Below, one piece after another: positions 1 through 8,898 of a stretch of DNA of 64,000 nt (within the stretch, counting starts at the first letter, position 1; every line of letters starts with the position of its first letter). A program made the position numbers and the translations under genes. The notes beneath the pieces are model-generated. The model saw only the letters and a list, made by a program, of their open reading frames with translations, had not been told where the DNA came from and did no database searches. The stretch comes from JANYJZ01 sp964523395 (GTDB taxonomy: Bacteria; Bacteroidota; Ignavibacteria; UBA10030; SZUA-254), in NCBI GenBank assembly GCA_964523395.1, contig CAZFXS010000005.1, positions 1 to 64,000 on the forward strand, in the 5' to 3' direction.

Positions 1-860
1 TCCCCCGAAAGTGAAACCACAGCGGTGTCAAACGCAGGACCCGAAATGGAAATATCAGAAATTGAGTGCGACCATGTCCAGCTTTGAGGAACGATACACC
101 GGATCCGGTGCAATGCATACCCGGTATCGCCGGCGACAGTAAGCGTCAACAGAGGAACGTGCTGATTATTGAAAACTTTATTGGGAGTAATAGAAACATT
201 TCCAGTCCCATTACCGCCAACTCCAAACGCTGGCTCGGGAACACTCTGTGTGTTTTGCGGATTCCGTCCATGTGTTTGAGCGACAAAATCAACAGAGTTA
301 TTATCGGTATCATATCCATTCCCCTGAATGAAATGCTTACCTCCGGTCGCAAGCGAATCGGCAGTGGAAGTTGCAAATGCCTTTCGCTCAACACTATTAT
401 TACCTGTGGCGGAACCAGAAAAGGGAGAACCTTCAGGATCATTGGCGGTAGCGCCGTAACCGACTTTATCTATTACATTTTGGGTGTTATCAATCAAACG
501 CAAATGACCAACACTTGAAATACCTGCAGCCGGTGTCCAGAGATCTGAAGTATAATCCGGTATTACCGAACCGATATAGCCTGTATTTGCAACCAAAAAG
601 TACCCATGAGGCGGGATAACCAATCCTTGCGGAAAAATGGCTTTATCAACCCATGTGGTACCACTCGAGGTTTTGTACTGAACAGCCCACCCTTCGAGCA
701 CAATATCGCTTTCAGTCGGATTATAGAGTTCGACAAACTCATCCTGCCCGGAAGAAGCACCTTGCGCGGCAAACTCACTGATCACTGCATGATTGGCGGT
801 TTGCCCAAACAGGGTACTGCAAAATAGAAAAGTAAAGAAGAGAGAGAGAGTAAATTTCAT
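1..860 (-). CDS. Secreted lamin-tail-domain protein, C-terminus beyond window edge
   Basis: An uninterrupted minus-strand reading frame runs from an ATG at 860 off the left edge (286 complete codons, no stop). The N-terminus is a clear signal peptide (MKFTLSLFFTFLFCSTLFGQ). It is followed by a stretch typical of the lamin tail domain (LTD): VISEF, then DEFVELYNPT, then YFLVAN, then VDKVGYG. Bacterial LTD proteins are usually extracellular, with the domain thought to act as an adhesive or structural Ig-like fold, and are often fused to nucleases or sorting domains. What follows the LTD here begins to look like an unrelated beta-rich region. A T9SS tail is likely, given the neighbourhood, but lies outside the window. 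Function beyond export is unknown. Confidence 0.8.
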   Translation of the reverse strand, partial: MKFTLSLFFTFLFCSTLFGQTANHAVISEFAAQGASSGQDEFVELYNPTESDIVLEGWAVQYKTSSGTTWVDKAIFPQGLVIPPHGYFLVANTGYIGSVIPDYTSDLWTPAAGISSVGHLRLIDNTQNVIDKVGYGATANDPEGSPFSGSATGNNSVERKAFATSTADSLATGGKHFIQGNGYDTDNNSVDFVAQTHGRNPQNTQSVPEPAFGVGGNGTGNVSITPNKVFNNQHVPLLTLTVAGDTGYALHRIRCIVPQSWTWSHSISDISISGPAFDTAVVSLSG

Positions 861-952
861 AACATCCTTGTAGTTTTTAGTGCATGATCGTCTGAAGGTA
901 GTACCAATCTATAAATATTCATGGAAAATCCAATTAACATCGCTCAAATAAC

Positions 953-981
953 TTGATAAAATGGTATTTTCTGAGTATACT
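953..981 (+). promoter_or_regulatory. Sigma70-type promoter for the sialidase-like gene
   Basis: TTGATA at 953-958 and TATACT at 976-981 are separated by exactly 17 nt, 57 nt upstream of the chosen ATG at 1038. Both boxes are close to the sigma70 consensus. Prediction only. Confidence 0.5.
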
Positions 982-1037
982 TGCATGAAGCAAAAGGAAC
1001 TCCGCCCGCAACAACCAATTTTCTTTTAATTCATTTT

Positions 1038-2480
1038 ATGGCAATTAACCGGCTCCGTTGCATGTGGTTTTTACTTGTCGCCTTCTTTTCAATGGCTTCA
1101 CTTTCCCTTGCTCAGTCTTCCTCCGAAATTACCTGGTCTTTACCAATTCAAATTTCACATGACTCAGTAACATCAACCCTACCAAAGATAGCAGTTTCGG
1201 GAGACACGATTCACCTGATCTGGTTCGGGTTTGATACGCTGGGAACTATTGAGCAGGATGGAATTCAGTACAGCAGAAGTGTCGACAGCGGAGCTTCCTT
1301 CAGCATGCCGCAAACATTATTCCCGTTTGAATTTTTGTTTTCTGACGCGAAAATTGCATTGTCACAGGAACACTTTTACGTCGTCGCATCCGGGGTCATC
1401 GATACTTTTTCCGGAACATTCCTTCTCTTAAGCAGTGATGCCGGAATAACTTGGCACCCCCCAATCTACCTGCAGTCACTTTCTTCCCCATTACTGATTG
1501 CCGCAAAAGACTCGATGGTGTTTGTTCACACGTTTAATTTTATGACAAATAGTTACACCATGCTTAGAAGCGTTGACTATGGAACAACGTGGAATATCAT
1601 GACCAACTCTATGCCGAAACTCGACGACATGTTGTACAGCAGAGGGGCTCTTCACGGAGTCGGGAGATTAGCATCGCGTATTAACGAAGAGATAGGCTAT
1701 TATTACAGCCCCAACGATGGAATAAGTTGGGCAACGCTGGATTATTTGTCCGCAGAAGATGTCACCAGGTCAATCAACGGTAAGATAGCGACAAATGAAC
1801 GCGGCCATCTGTTCGTCGTCTGGTCAGACACAGGCACCGTCGTAACCCGAAGCAGCAGAAACAATGGCGGATCGTGGACTCCTCCCATTGTCATTTCCTC
1901 TGATATCGGGACAGTGATTACATCTGTCTCGGCGAGCAAGGAGTTTGTTGCCGTAGCATGGGACAAAGACGTCAGCGGACTGGGCGGAATCGGTTTGCGG
2001 TCAAGCAACGATTACGCGCAAACTTACTTTCCGATTAACACTCCCACGGCAGGTTCAACTGCCCGCGAGCCAAATGTTGTATTCAGCGGAAACAGATTGC
2101 ACGTCGTGTGGCAGGAAGTGATTAATGGCGATGTAGAAATATTTTACCGGCAGGGTTCGGTAGAAGATAATCCTGACCTTGTTTCGCGACCACCGAGAAC
2201 GTTTCTCCTGCGGCAAAATTTTCCAAACCCATTTAACGGTACGACGCGGATTGAATACAACCTCCCTGTGGACGAGGCCGGGAATATCATCCCGCACGAT
2301 GTTACACTTGAACTGTATAACATCCTTGGCCAAAAAGTCAAGACTGTTTTCCGCGAAACACAGTCCTCAGGCCGGTATATCTATTATCTTGAAGCGGTGG
2401 ATTTACCCACGGGTATGTACCTGTACAGGATTTCCACTCCGTTACTCTCAGAAACAAAAAAGCTTATCATTGTCCGATAA
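1038..2480 (+). CDS. Sialidase-like (Asp-box propeller) T9SS-secreted protein
   Basis: A 480-residue secreted protein. I chose the ATG at 1038 because it opens a good signal peptide (MAINRLRCMWFLLVAFFSMA...LAQ); an upstream in-frame ATG at 984 would place non-signal residues in front. The body contains repeated Asp-box motifs (SSDAGITW, SVDYGTTW, SPNDGISW, SRNNGGSW), the hallmark of sialidase/BNR beta-propellers. The last ~85 residues are a type A T9SS sorting domain (RQNFPNPFNGTTRIEYNLP, then ELYNILGQKVKT, ending KKLIIVR), so the protein should cross the outer membrane and be attached or released at the surface. Catalytic sialidase residues (Arg triad, Tyr) cannot be assigned, so enzymatic activity is not claimed. 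Confidence 0.8.
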   Translation: MAINRLRCMWFLLVAFFSMASLSLAQSSSEITWSLPIQISHDSVTSTLPKIAVSGDTIHLIWFGFDTLGTIEQDGIQYSRSVDSGASFSMPQTLFPFEFLFSDAKIALSQEHFYVVASGVIDTFSGTFLLLSSDAGITWHPPIYLQSLSSPLLIAAKDSMVFVHTFNFMTNSYTMLRSVDYGTTWNIMTNSMPKLDDMLYSRGALHGVGRLASRINEEIGYYYSPNDGISWATLDYLSAEDVTRSINGKIATNERGHLFVVWSDTGTVVTRSSRNNGGSWTPPIVISSDIGTVITSVSASKEFVAVAWDKDVSGLGGIGLRSSNDYAQTYFPINTPTAGSTAREPNVVFSGNRLHVVWQEVINGDVEIFYRQGSVEDNPDLVSRPPRTFLLRQNFPNPFNGTTRIEYNLPVDEAGNIIPHDVTLELYNILGQKVKTVFRETQSSGRYIYYLEAVDLPTGMYLYRISTPLLSETKKLIIVR

Positions 2481-2486
2481 GCTTTT
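2458..2486. terminator. Bidirectional hairpin terminator overlapping a stop codon
   Basis: Perfect 11-bp inverted repeat AAAAGCTTATC / GATAAGCTTTT with a 7-nt loop. The TAA stop of the sialidase-like gene (2478-2480) lies in the right arm. T-runs on both strands suit it to end both the plus-strand gene and the convergent kinase transcript ending at 2515. Confidence 0.75.
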
Positions 2487-2514
2487 GTTGTCAACTCTCC
2501 GTAGTATGTAAATG

Positions 2515-4932
2515 TTATTTCATCTTTTCGATTGCACTGATTTCCCGCAGCAAATCTTTTTTGGTAAACCGCGATTTGCTCATAATCGTTGAGATAAATC
2601 CTGCCATCTGTTCTTTTGTGTCTTCATCAACATCCATCGACGTGAGGATAATAATCGGCGTATTCCGCGTTATCGGTTGTTGCTTCAGCTGATAGGCTAC
2701 GTTGAATCCGGAGATATCGGGCATGATGAGGTCAAGAATAATCAGATCCGGGTTTTCAGAACCTGCCAGCCGGACGCCTTCCTTACCGTTCATTGTTTTA
2801 ATAACTTCGTACCCTTCAGCTTCAAGGATGACTTGAATTAATTCCGCCGCGGTCTTATCATCATCAATAATCAGGACTTTCGGATGTTGTTTTTTCGCGG
2901 GCATTTTCATCGGAATCTTCTGCAACGCGCTCAGCAATTCATCTTTGTTCACCGGTTTCACAAAATAATCAACGGCGCCCATACTGAATCCGAGTTTCTT
3001 CTCATCAGTAATAGAAATAATGATAATGGGAATATCTTTACAGATCGGGTGGCGTTTTAATTCTTTGAGCACCTGCCAGCCGTCTTTTATCGGCATGATC
3101 ATATCGAGCGTGATAATGTTCGGCTTCAACCTTTTGGCTTTTTCGATACCTTCCGCGCCATCCTTTGCGATTTCCGTTCTATACCCGGCTTCCTGCAAAT
3201 ACATTTGTATCAGCTGGCCTGCCTGGTTATTGTCTTCGATAATAAGAACAAGCGGTTTCTCTCCGTTCGGCAGCATGGCAGGTTGTTCGCCCATCATTCG
3301 GATCAGCTGATCAGCCGATTCCACAACTTCTCCCGCGACAATCATCGGAATCCGGAAACGGAAGGTGCTTCCTCTTCCCCATTCGCTTTCCACGGTGATA
3401 TGTCCGCCATGCAACTCCACCAGGCGTTTGGTGATAACCAAGCCGAGGCCTGTGCCTTCCTTGGCGCCTTTCGCATTTTTTCCCTGCTGAAACGCGTGGA
3501 AAAGCTTTGCCAGATCTTCGGGTTTAATGCCGACGCCTTCGTCCTTCACCTCAACTTCAATTTCATTGACGAACCGTTTAACGCTGACAGTCACCCGTCC
3601 GTCGCGATTGCTGTATTTTACGGCGTTCGAAACAAGGTTAACGAGAATCTGTTTAAACCGGGTCTGATCGACAACAAGCTGGTCGACATCGGGCGCGACT
3701 CTGAATTCCAGGGAGACATTTTTCTCCTGCATTGCCGCCTGCATCACCCGCTCGATGCTTTCCTTGAAGAAGGAGACAGGATACGCTTCGACATGAAGCT
3801 CCATTTTTCCCGCTTCGATTTTCGAAAGATCAAGAATATCATTGATCAAGCCCTGCAGATGCTTCCCGCTTACATTGATGTTCTTCATGAAATCCTGGAC
3901 TTTTTCCGGCGGAAGCATTTTCATATCCGATGTAAGGATTTCAGAGAAACCGACAATGGCATTCAGCGGAGCACGTAATTCATGGCTAAATGTGGCAAGA
4001 AAGCGTTTCAGTGTTTCGTTTGCATCATCGGTCTTCTTCTTTTCATTTTCCAACTCGATATTTTTGATGGTGATCTCATCCATCAAACGCTTCCGGCTCA
4101 TACCGATAGAAAGTTCGTTGGCAATAATCGAGAGAAGCTTCAATTCTTCTTCGACATATCTGTCAACTTTCGGCGAGAGGACTTCCAGAACTCCCTGAAG
4201 TTCATTTTGCACCATCAACGGGATGGAAATGAGTGTTCTCAGTTTAAGCTGATCTGTTTCTGTAAGGAAATACGCGGCTATAGAACTGCGGGCAAGCTCA
4301 TCGGTCACAATGACTTTACGAGCCAGCGCTGTCTGCACCGCAATGGTAGTCGATTTCTCATGGACAATCTGATGTTCAACTTCGGGATCAACGCGCACAT
4401 CAACAAGTGACGGTGCCATTAAATGCAGAAGCGCGGACCGGGAATCGTAACGGTAAATGCAGACAAACTTTGAAGGAATTTCCATGAACTCGGCAATTCG
4501 CTCACCTGCGCTCAAGCACAACTCGTCAAGGTGGGGAGCGATATTGATGACATGCGAAACCTCCATCAGCATTTCTTTTTGCCGCTGCTGACGTTTTTGT
4601 TCCGTAATATCCTGGAAGAATACCGATATGCCGCTGTCCGTAGGATAAATCCTGATATCGTACCACGCTTCAAACCGCTCGTCGCGGTAGGATGTCTCAA
4701 AACTCTGGTAGAGTTTCTTTTCCATTGCCAGTCTGTACTTTTCTCCGAGCTCAGCATCCTTGGCATTGGGGAAGATTTCAAAAACATTTTTACCTAACAC
4801 ATCTTCACGTTTGAGTCCTGTCCCTTCTTCCGCCGCCCTGTTCCAATAGGTAAAAACATAGTTACAATCCAGCGCAAAAAAACCGCCGGAGATACCTTCA
4901 AGTATTTCTTCGTACTTTTGAGAGGAACTCAT
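2515..4932 (-). CDS. Hybrid sensor histidine kinase, PAS-GAF-HisKA-HATPase-REC-REC
   Basis: An 805-residue cytoplasmic two-component kinase. The ATG at 4932 is preferred; the longer frame would need a TTG at 5040 and adds 36 residues with no domain. Order: PAS (about 1-115, ILEGISGGFFALD...), GAF (about 130-285), dimerisation/phosphoacceptor helix with FSHELRAPLN (His about 317), ATPase with NAVKYS, DEGVGI and GTGLGL boxes, then two receivers, each with an acidic pocket and phospho-Asp (ITLDMIMP and IILDLIMP). There is no transmembrane segment, so the signal is probably intracellular, sensed by PAS or GAF. No DNA-binding output partner is adjacent, so it is an orphan, likely passing phosphate to a distant response regulator or histidine phosphotransferase. 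Confidence 0.9.
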   Translation of the reverse strand: MSSSQKYEEILEGISGGFFALDCNYVFTYWNRAAEEGTGLKREDVLGKNVFEIFPNAKDAELGEKYRLAMEKKLYQSFETSYRDERFEAWYDIRIYPTDSGISVFFQDITEQKRQQRQKEMLMEVSHVINIAPHLDELCLSAGERIAEFMEIPSKFVCIYRYDSRSALLHLMAPSLVDVRVDPEVEHQIVHEKSTTIAVQTALARKVIVTDELARSSIAAYFLTETDQLKLRTLISIPLMVQNELQGVLEVLSPKVDRYVEEELKLLSIIANELSIGMSRKRLMDEITIKNIELENEKKKTDDANETLKRFLATFSHELRAPLNAIVGFSEILTSDMKMLPPEKVQDFMKNINVSGKHLQGLINDILDLSKIEAGKMELHVEAYPVSFFKESIERVMQAAMQEKNVSLEFRVAPDVDQLVVDQTRFKQILVNLVSNAVKYSNRDGRVTVSVKRFVNEIEVEVKDEGVGIKPEDLAKLFHAFQQGKNAKGAKEGTGLGLVITKRLVELHGGHITVESEWGRGSTFRFRIPMIVAGEVVESADQLIRMMGEQPAMLPNGEKPLVLIIEDNNQAGQLIQMYLQEAGYRTEIAKDGAEGIEKAKRLKPNIITLDMIMPIKDGWQVLKELKRHPICKDIPIIIISITDEKKLGFSMGAVDYFVKPVNKDELLSALQKIPMKMPAKKQHPKVLIIDDDKTAAELIQVILEAEGYEVIKTMNGKEGVRLAGSENPDLIILDLIMPDISGFNVAYQLKQQPITRNTPIIILTSMDVDEDTKEQMAGFISTIMSKSRFTKKDLLREISAIEKMK

Positions 4933-5095
4933 GAATTGAGCCTTTGAATTTGAAAGAAAAGAAGAACTTTTACAATCTATTAAAATTTGCCTGTTTTCAT
5001 CAAACGCTGTAAGCTTACGTAAATTTATAATAAGATGCAAGCGTAATATTAAGCAAGGCTTGAGGTGATTTTAGCAATTATTGATTTTATTTAAG

Positions 5096-5206
5096 GACAG
5101 GTTATTCACACTTTATCAAGTCATAAAAACCCTTATTTTGGACGCAATAACTCAGTTTTATTCAGTTATCCACAAATCGAATAAAGTCCAAATTGAGAAA
5201 CCTGTC
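5096..5206. other. AT-rich gap with two perfect DnaA boxes inside nested inverted repeats
   Basis: TTATTCACA at 5102-5110 and TTATCCACA at 5166-5174 both match the DnaA-box consensus TTATNCACA, same orientation, 64 nt apart. They sit within two nested inverted repeats: GACAGGTT 5096-5103 with AACCTGTC 5199-5206, and TTTGGAC 5137-5143 with GTCCAAA 5186-5192. The gap between the kinase start and the helicase end (4933-5233) holds no gene. It could be a replication origin fragment, a DnaA-titration site or a DnaA-controlled kinase promoter. No dnaA, dnaN or rpmH lies nearby. Confidence 0.45.
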
Positions 5207-5233
5207 GAAATTTTAAGGTCTTGGAAGGATTAC

Positions 5234-8200
5234 TTAAACAGCCTGCTCCCGGGAGATCAAACATTTGTGATTTTTTTGGTAGGTACAGCTCTCACAAATA
5301 TCCATAGTACGGTCAAAATTATTCTGTTTGATTTTCTTTATACATGATTCTACTTCACGTTCAAATTCCTGAAAATCCTTTTTTCCGAAAACAAAATGGA
5401 CCGGCTTATCAGGATGGCGAAGCAGAAGCAGGGTTGCAGTCACTTCATTTTGTCCGCTCCATTTGTGGACAAGATACGCATACACTGCCAGCTGTGGTTT
5501 GTGAACAAGTGCCCGTGATTGTATTTGGCCGGCGCTGACTTTATCAGTTTTGTAATCTACAATAGACCAGGTCCCGTCAGAAGTTTTATAGATCCTGTCA
5601 ATAATCCCCGTCAAATAATCTTCATGAAAAATTGTGTTGAGGCAAAACTCTGTCCTGGATTCGGCAGCGGCCAGGACTTTTTTTCCAAAGGACGACGAAA
5701 CAAAGCTCATAACATTGCTTGTTACCGAGTCAATGAGCAAGGATGTCTTGCCATCATCCCCTGCAGAGAGCAACTGCATTACCATTTTTCTTATCTCTGT
5801 TTCGGAAACTGATTCACCCTGAATGGCCTGAAGAACCGCGTGCGTAAGCGACCCCTCTATTTCTCCTTTTATTTCGTCGGAAGCCTCTTCTTCTTCATGG
5901 AAATCATACGGAACCGCGGAAACCTCAGGCAACCCAAGCAAATATTTCAAATAATATTTAGACGGGCACTCCACAAAAGTTTTAATTTGCGTCGCAGAAA
6001 AAATCTCTCCCTGCGTTGTACCCGGTATTGGAAGGATAAATTTGCCTCCATCGGGTTTTTCCCGATTCAACCGCTGTGTCAGTAGCCCCGGTTGAAGCAC
6101 GGGTACATTATTTACCGAGAAATGCACATCAAGCGTCCGGGTTTCGGTTGTCAATCGGTACCCGCTATCGCCTTTTCGAAGAACATTCAATGACCGGTTT
6201 TTGAAACTCACCGGACCGGCAGAAATCGCAGCCGGGTTTACATCCATCGCCTCCAATGCCCAGCTGAGGTATGAGGGCTTTTTCATTTTTTCTTCAATTT
6301 TCCCCGATACGACAACCATATCTCTCGCCCTGGTCGCTCCAACGTAGAATATCCTCTGTTCCTCGGCATCAATTTTCAACCTGTTGCGGTATTGTAGAAA
6401 CTCATAAAATGGAGTAACAGCTTTTTCGTCCAGATTATTTTCTTTTGTTACACTAAACCCTATTCCGCAATCAGGATCTATCAGCGGAGCGGTGTCATAC
6501 TGAAACTGTTCGTGCGCGAACGGCAAGAAAACGACGGGAAACTCAAGCCCTTTGGCAGCATGAATGGTCATCACCTGAACACAGTCATGCTGCGTATCGA
6601 CATTTGCCTGGCCTTCCCGCGGTTGGTTTTCTACCAGCGACTTCAGGCGTTGAACGAAATCGTACAATGCATGCAAACCTCTCCCTTCAAAATTCCGTGC
6701 GAGGTTAACAAGTTTGTCGATATTGGAGGAGTGCTGGTCTCCCTGTTCAAACCCTGCGACAGACCCCCGCCAACCGGTTTTTCCCAATATTCTCTGCACA
6801 AGGAAAGGAATGGAAAGCCTGTTCGCAAGACGGATATCTTCATGAAGAAGGGCAACCGCTCTTCGAACCGATGTTTTTCCGGATGACCGCTCTGCGTAAC
6901 GAAGTGTCTTTCCCCAGAAAGTACCAGCATGGTTGCTAAGCGAGATTTCAAAAAGGTCTGCATCCGAAATATTGAAAAACGGAGAACGCAAAATTCCGGC
7001 CAACGCCACATCATCTTCTCTGCTAAGAAGAAATGAAAAGTAATTCAGGATATCAAACACTTCCTGCGTCTGATAAAAACCAATCCCGCCGGTAAGCCGG
7101 TATGGAATTTTACGGGAAGCAAGACCCAGCTCAATCTCCGCAACATGCTTCCTGTTCCTGAGCAATATCGCAATGTCCTTACACATTACAGGACGGGAAC
7201 TTTCACCATGACCTTCATAAATCAAATGCGCGCTTTGGATAATATGCTGAATGCGACCGGCAACCATGGCACATTCTTGAGCAACCGGATTTTCATCGCC
7301 ATCATTATTCAACATGAGAAACTCCACTCTGCCTTCAGCGTCGTTCATGCGGCCTTTTACAATATTGGCATGAGGGATTCCGTGCATTTGTGATTCCTCG
7401 CCCATAATGTGCGAGAATATGAGGTTCACAAACAGCGCAATATTTGACAGCGGGCGAAAACTTTCGGCAAGAACGACCTCTTCTCCGGTATGCGTATGAT
7501 GCAATCCCAGGATGTCTTCCTTGGCTTTTTCGAACATCTCGACTTCGGCATTGCGAAAACCGTAAATTGACTGCTTGGGATCACCGACAATGAACAGGTT
7601 CCCCTGTTTGTACTCTGAGATAAGAAGCATAAGAATTTCATATTGCAGCCTGTTGGTATCCTGAAATTCATCGACCATGACAAACGTGAATTTTTTTGCA
7701 AGCTTCTCTCTCACTTCAGCACGATGCAACAGATCACGCGCTTTTAACTGCAGATCTTCAAAATCAAGCAGCCCGGACTCCCTCTTTTTTTCATCATAGA
7801 TTTCCAACGCGGTATGATACACTGAAAAGAGTGACCGCGAGATACGCAGAAGCGTCTGATTTCCTTTTTCACCCTCCACTGAACCTGCAGCATCAACAAG
7901 AGCGCAGACGGAACGATGCCGCTCACAGACCAAACTCATTTCACGCGCCAGAGGAGAATCGTCGAACCCTTTGCCGGTTATCTCCTTCCGGATTTTTGAT
8001 TCTGCAGTAAAAATGAGCGGCAGGAGTTCCGCCATCGCTGAAAATCGTTCGTCGGAATTGTTCAGTGACGCCAACGAAGAAAGTTTTTGGCGGATCGCAC
8101 CCACGCTTTTACCGTTGGAACGTTCAAGAATCAATGAAAGGCTGCCGAGAAATTTGCTATCCGCCAAAGTATCCAGGGCGGCTTCTCTGGCGACGGAATT

Positions 8201-8824
8201 CCAGCGCTGAAGAAGAACATGGTCATCCTTTGCACCGTCGTACAACCCGCCGGTACCGACAAGACGCTCCATCTTTTCCCGGTTTGAAAGAAACAATGTC
8301 AGATATTTCTGCACAGCGTTTTTTCCAAGCATGCGTACAGCTTCAATGAACATCCTCTGTTCACTTGTTTCGTTCGATTGCAGGATTTTTTCAAACGACT
8401 CGCGCAGTGATTCCTGAATTAGCGCATGTTGGTCAGGGCCCTCCAGTACTGTAAATGCCGCATCAATATCGGCTTCAACAGGGTATTCGCGGAGAATCTG
8501 ACTGCAGAATGAATGGATAGTGCCAATGGTCGCAGAGGAGAGTTGATTTCTTACAGCATGAAGAAGTTCATGAGAGTTATCCCGTGCATCAGGAAGTTTG
8601 AAAAGAGCTTCGATATACTCGGCAATTTTCCTTCTCAGCTCTCCGGCAGCTTTCTCGGTGTAGGTGATGGCAACAACTTCATGCACCTTTGCTTTACCCG
8701 AGAGAACGATTTCGGCAAATCTTCTGACGAGCACTGTAGTTTTTCCGGCGCCTGCGTTTGCGGTAACAAGCAAATGCCGGTCGGTATGAAGCGCTTTCGT
8801 CTGTTGATTTGTAAATATAGACAT
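5234..8824 (-). CDS. AddA/RecB-like UvrD-family helicase-nuclease with Fe-S cysteines
   Basis: A 1196-residue superfamily 1A helicase fused to a RecB-type nuclease, expected to process double-strand DNA ends for recombination. Visible motifs in order: Walker A (ANAGAGKTT, about 19-27), FVMVDEFQDTN (motif II), VGDPKQSIYGFR (III), VMTIHAAKGLEFPVVF (V), FYVGATRARD (VI). The C-terminal PD-(D/E)XK nuclease has GIIDRIY followed by IVDYKTD. One Cys (VECPSKYY) precedes the nuclease core and three follow it near the C-terminus (CESCTYQKNHKC), the four-cysteine layout of Fe-S-containing AddB/Cas4-type nucleases. No addB-like partner is adjacent. Strictly it is an AddA-type protein; I leave the symbol blank because of the Fe-S signature and missing partner. 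Confidence 0.88.
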   Translation of the reverse strand: MSIFTNQQTKALHTDRHLLVTANAGAGKTTVLVRRFAEIVLSGKAKVHEVVAITYTEKAAGELRRKIAEYIEALFKLPDARDNSHELLHAVRNQLSSATIGTIHSFCSQILREYPVEADIDAAFTVLEGPDQHALIQESLRESFEKILQSNETSEQRMFIEAVRMLGKNAVQKYLTLFLSNREKMERLVGTGGLYDGAKDDHVLLQRWNSVAREAALDTLADSKFLGSLSLILERSNGKSVGAIRQKLSSLASLNNSDERFSAMAELLPLIFTAESKIRKEITGKGFDDSPLAREMSLVCERHRSVCALVDAAGSVEGEKGNQTLLRISRSLFSVYHTALEIYDEKKRESGLLDFEDLQLKARDLLHRAEVREKLAKKFTFVMVDEFQDTNRLQYEILMLLISEYKQGNLFIVGDPKQSIYGFRNAEVEMFEKAKEDILGLHHTHTGEEVVLAESFRPLSNIALFVNLIFSHIMGEESQMHGIPHANIVKGRMNDAEGRVEFLMLNNDGDENPVAQECAMVAGRIQHIIQSAHLIYEGHGESSRPVMCKDIAILLRNRKHVAEIELGLASRKIPYRLTGGIGFYQTQEVFDILNYFSFLLSREDDVALAGILRSPFFNISDADLFEISLSNHAGTFWGKTLRYAERSSGKTSVRRAVALLHEDIRLANRLSIPFLVQRILGKTGWRGSVAGFEQGDQHSSNIDKLVNLARNFEGRGLHALYDFVQRLKSLVENQPREGQANVDTQHDCVQVMTIHAAKGLEFPVVFLPFAHEQFQYDTAPLIDPDCGIGFSVTKENNLDEKAVTPFYEFLQYRNRLKIDAEEQRIFYVGATRARDMVVVSGKIEEKMKKPSYLSWALEAMDVNPAAISAGPVSFKNRSLNVLRKGDSGYRLTTETRTLDVHFSVNNVPVLQPGLLTQRLNREKPDGGKFILPIPGTTQGEIFSATQIKTFVECPSKYYLKYLLGLPEVSAVPYDFHEEEEASDEIKGEIEGSLTHAVLQAIQGESVSETEIRKMVMQLLSAGDDGKTSLLIDSVTSNVMSFVSSSFGKKVLAAAESRTEFCLNTIFHEDYLTGIIDRIYKTSDGTWSIVDYKTDKVSAGQIQSRALVHKPQLAVYAYLVHKWSGQNEVTATLLLLRHPDKPVHFVFGKKDFQEFEREVESCIKKIKQNNFDRTMDICESCTYQKNHKCLISREQAV

Positions 8825-8898
8825 AATGGAGTTTCGTCACCTCATACAACAGGCGGCCAAAGAACGGTCAATGATAACGTTATTACAGGTTAAGAATA

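Noticed and set aside
3205..3978. Plus-strand 257-codon frame opposite the hybrid kinase
   Set aside because: Antisense shadow of conserved kinase codons; no motif, no ribosome site.
5234..8824. Helicase-nuclease as a CRISPR or defence component because of Cas4-like cysteines
   Set aside because: Helicase motifs and length match AddA/RecB repair enzymes; no Cas genes or repeats nearby.
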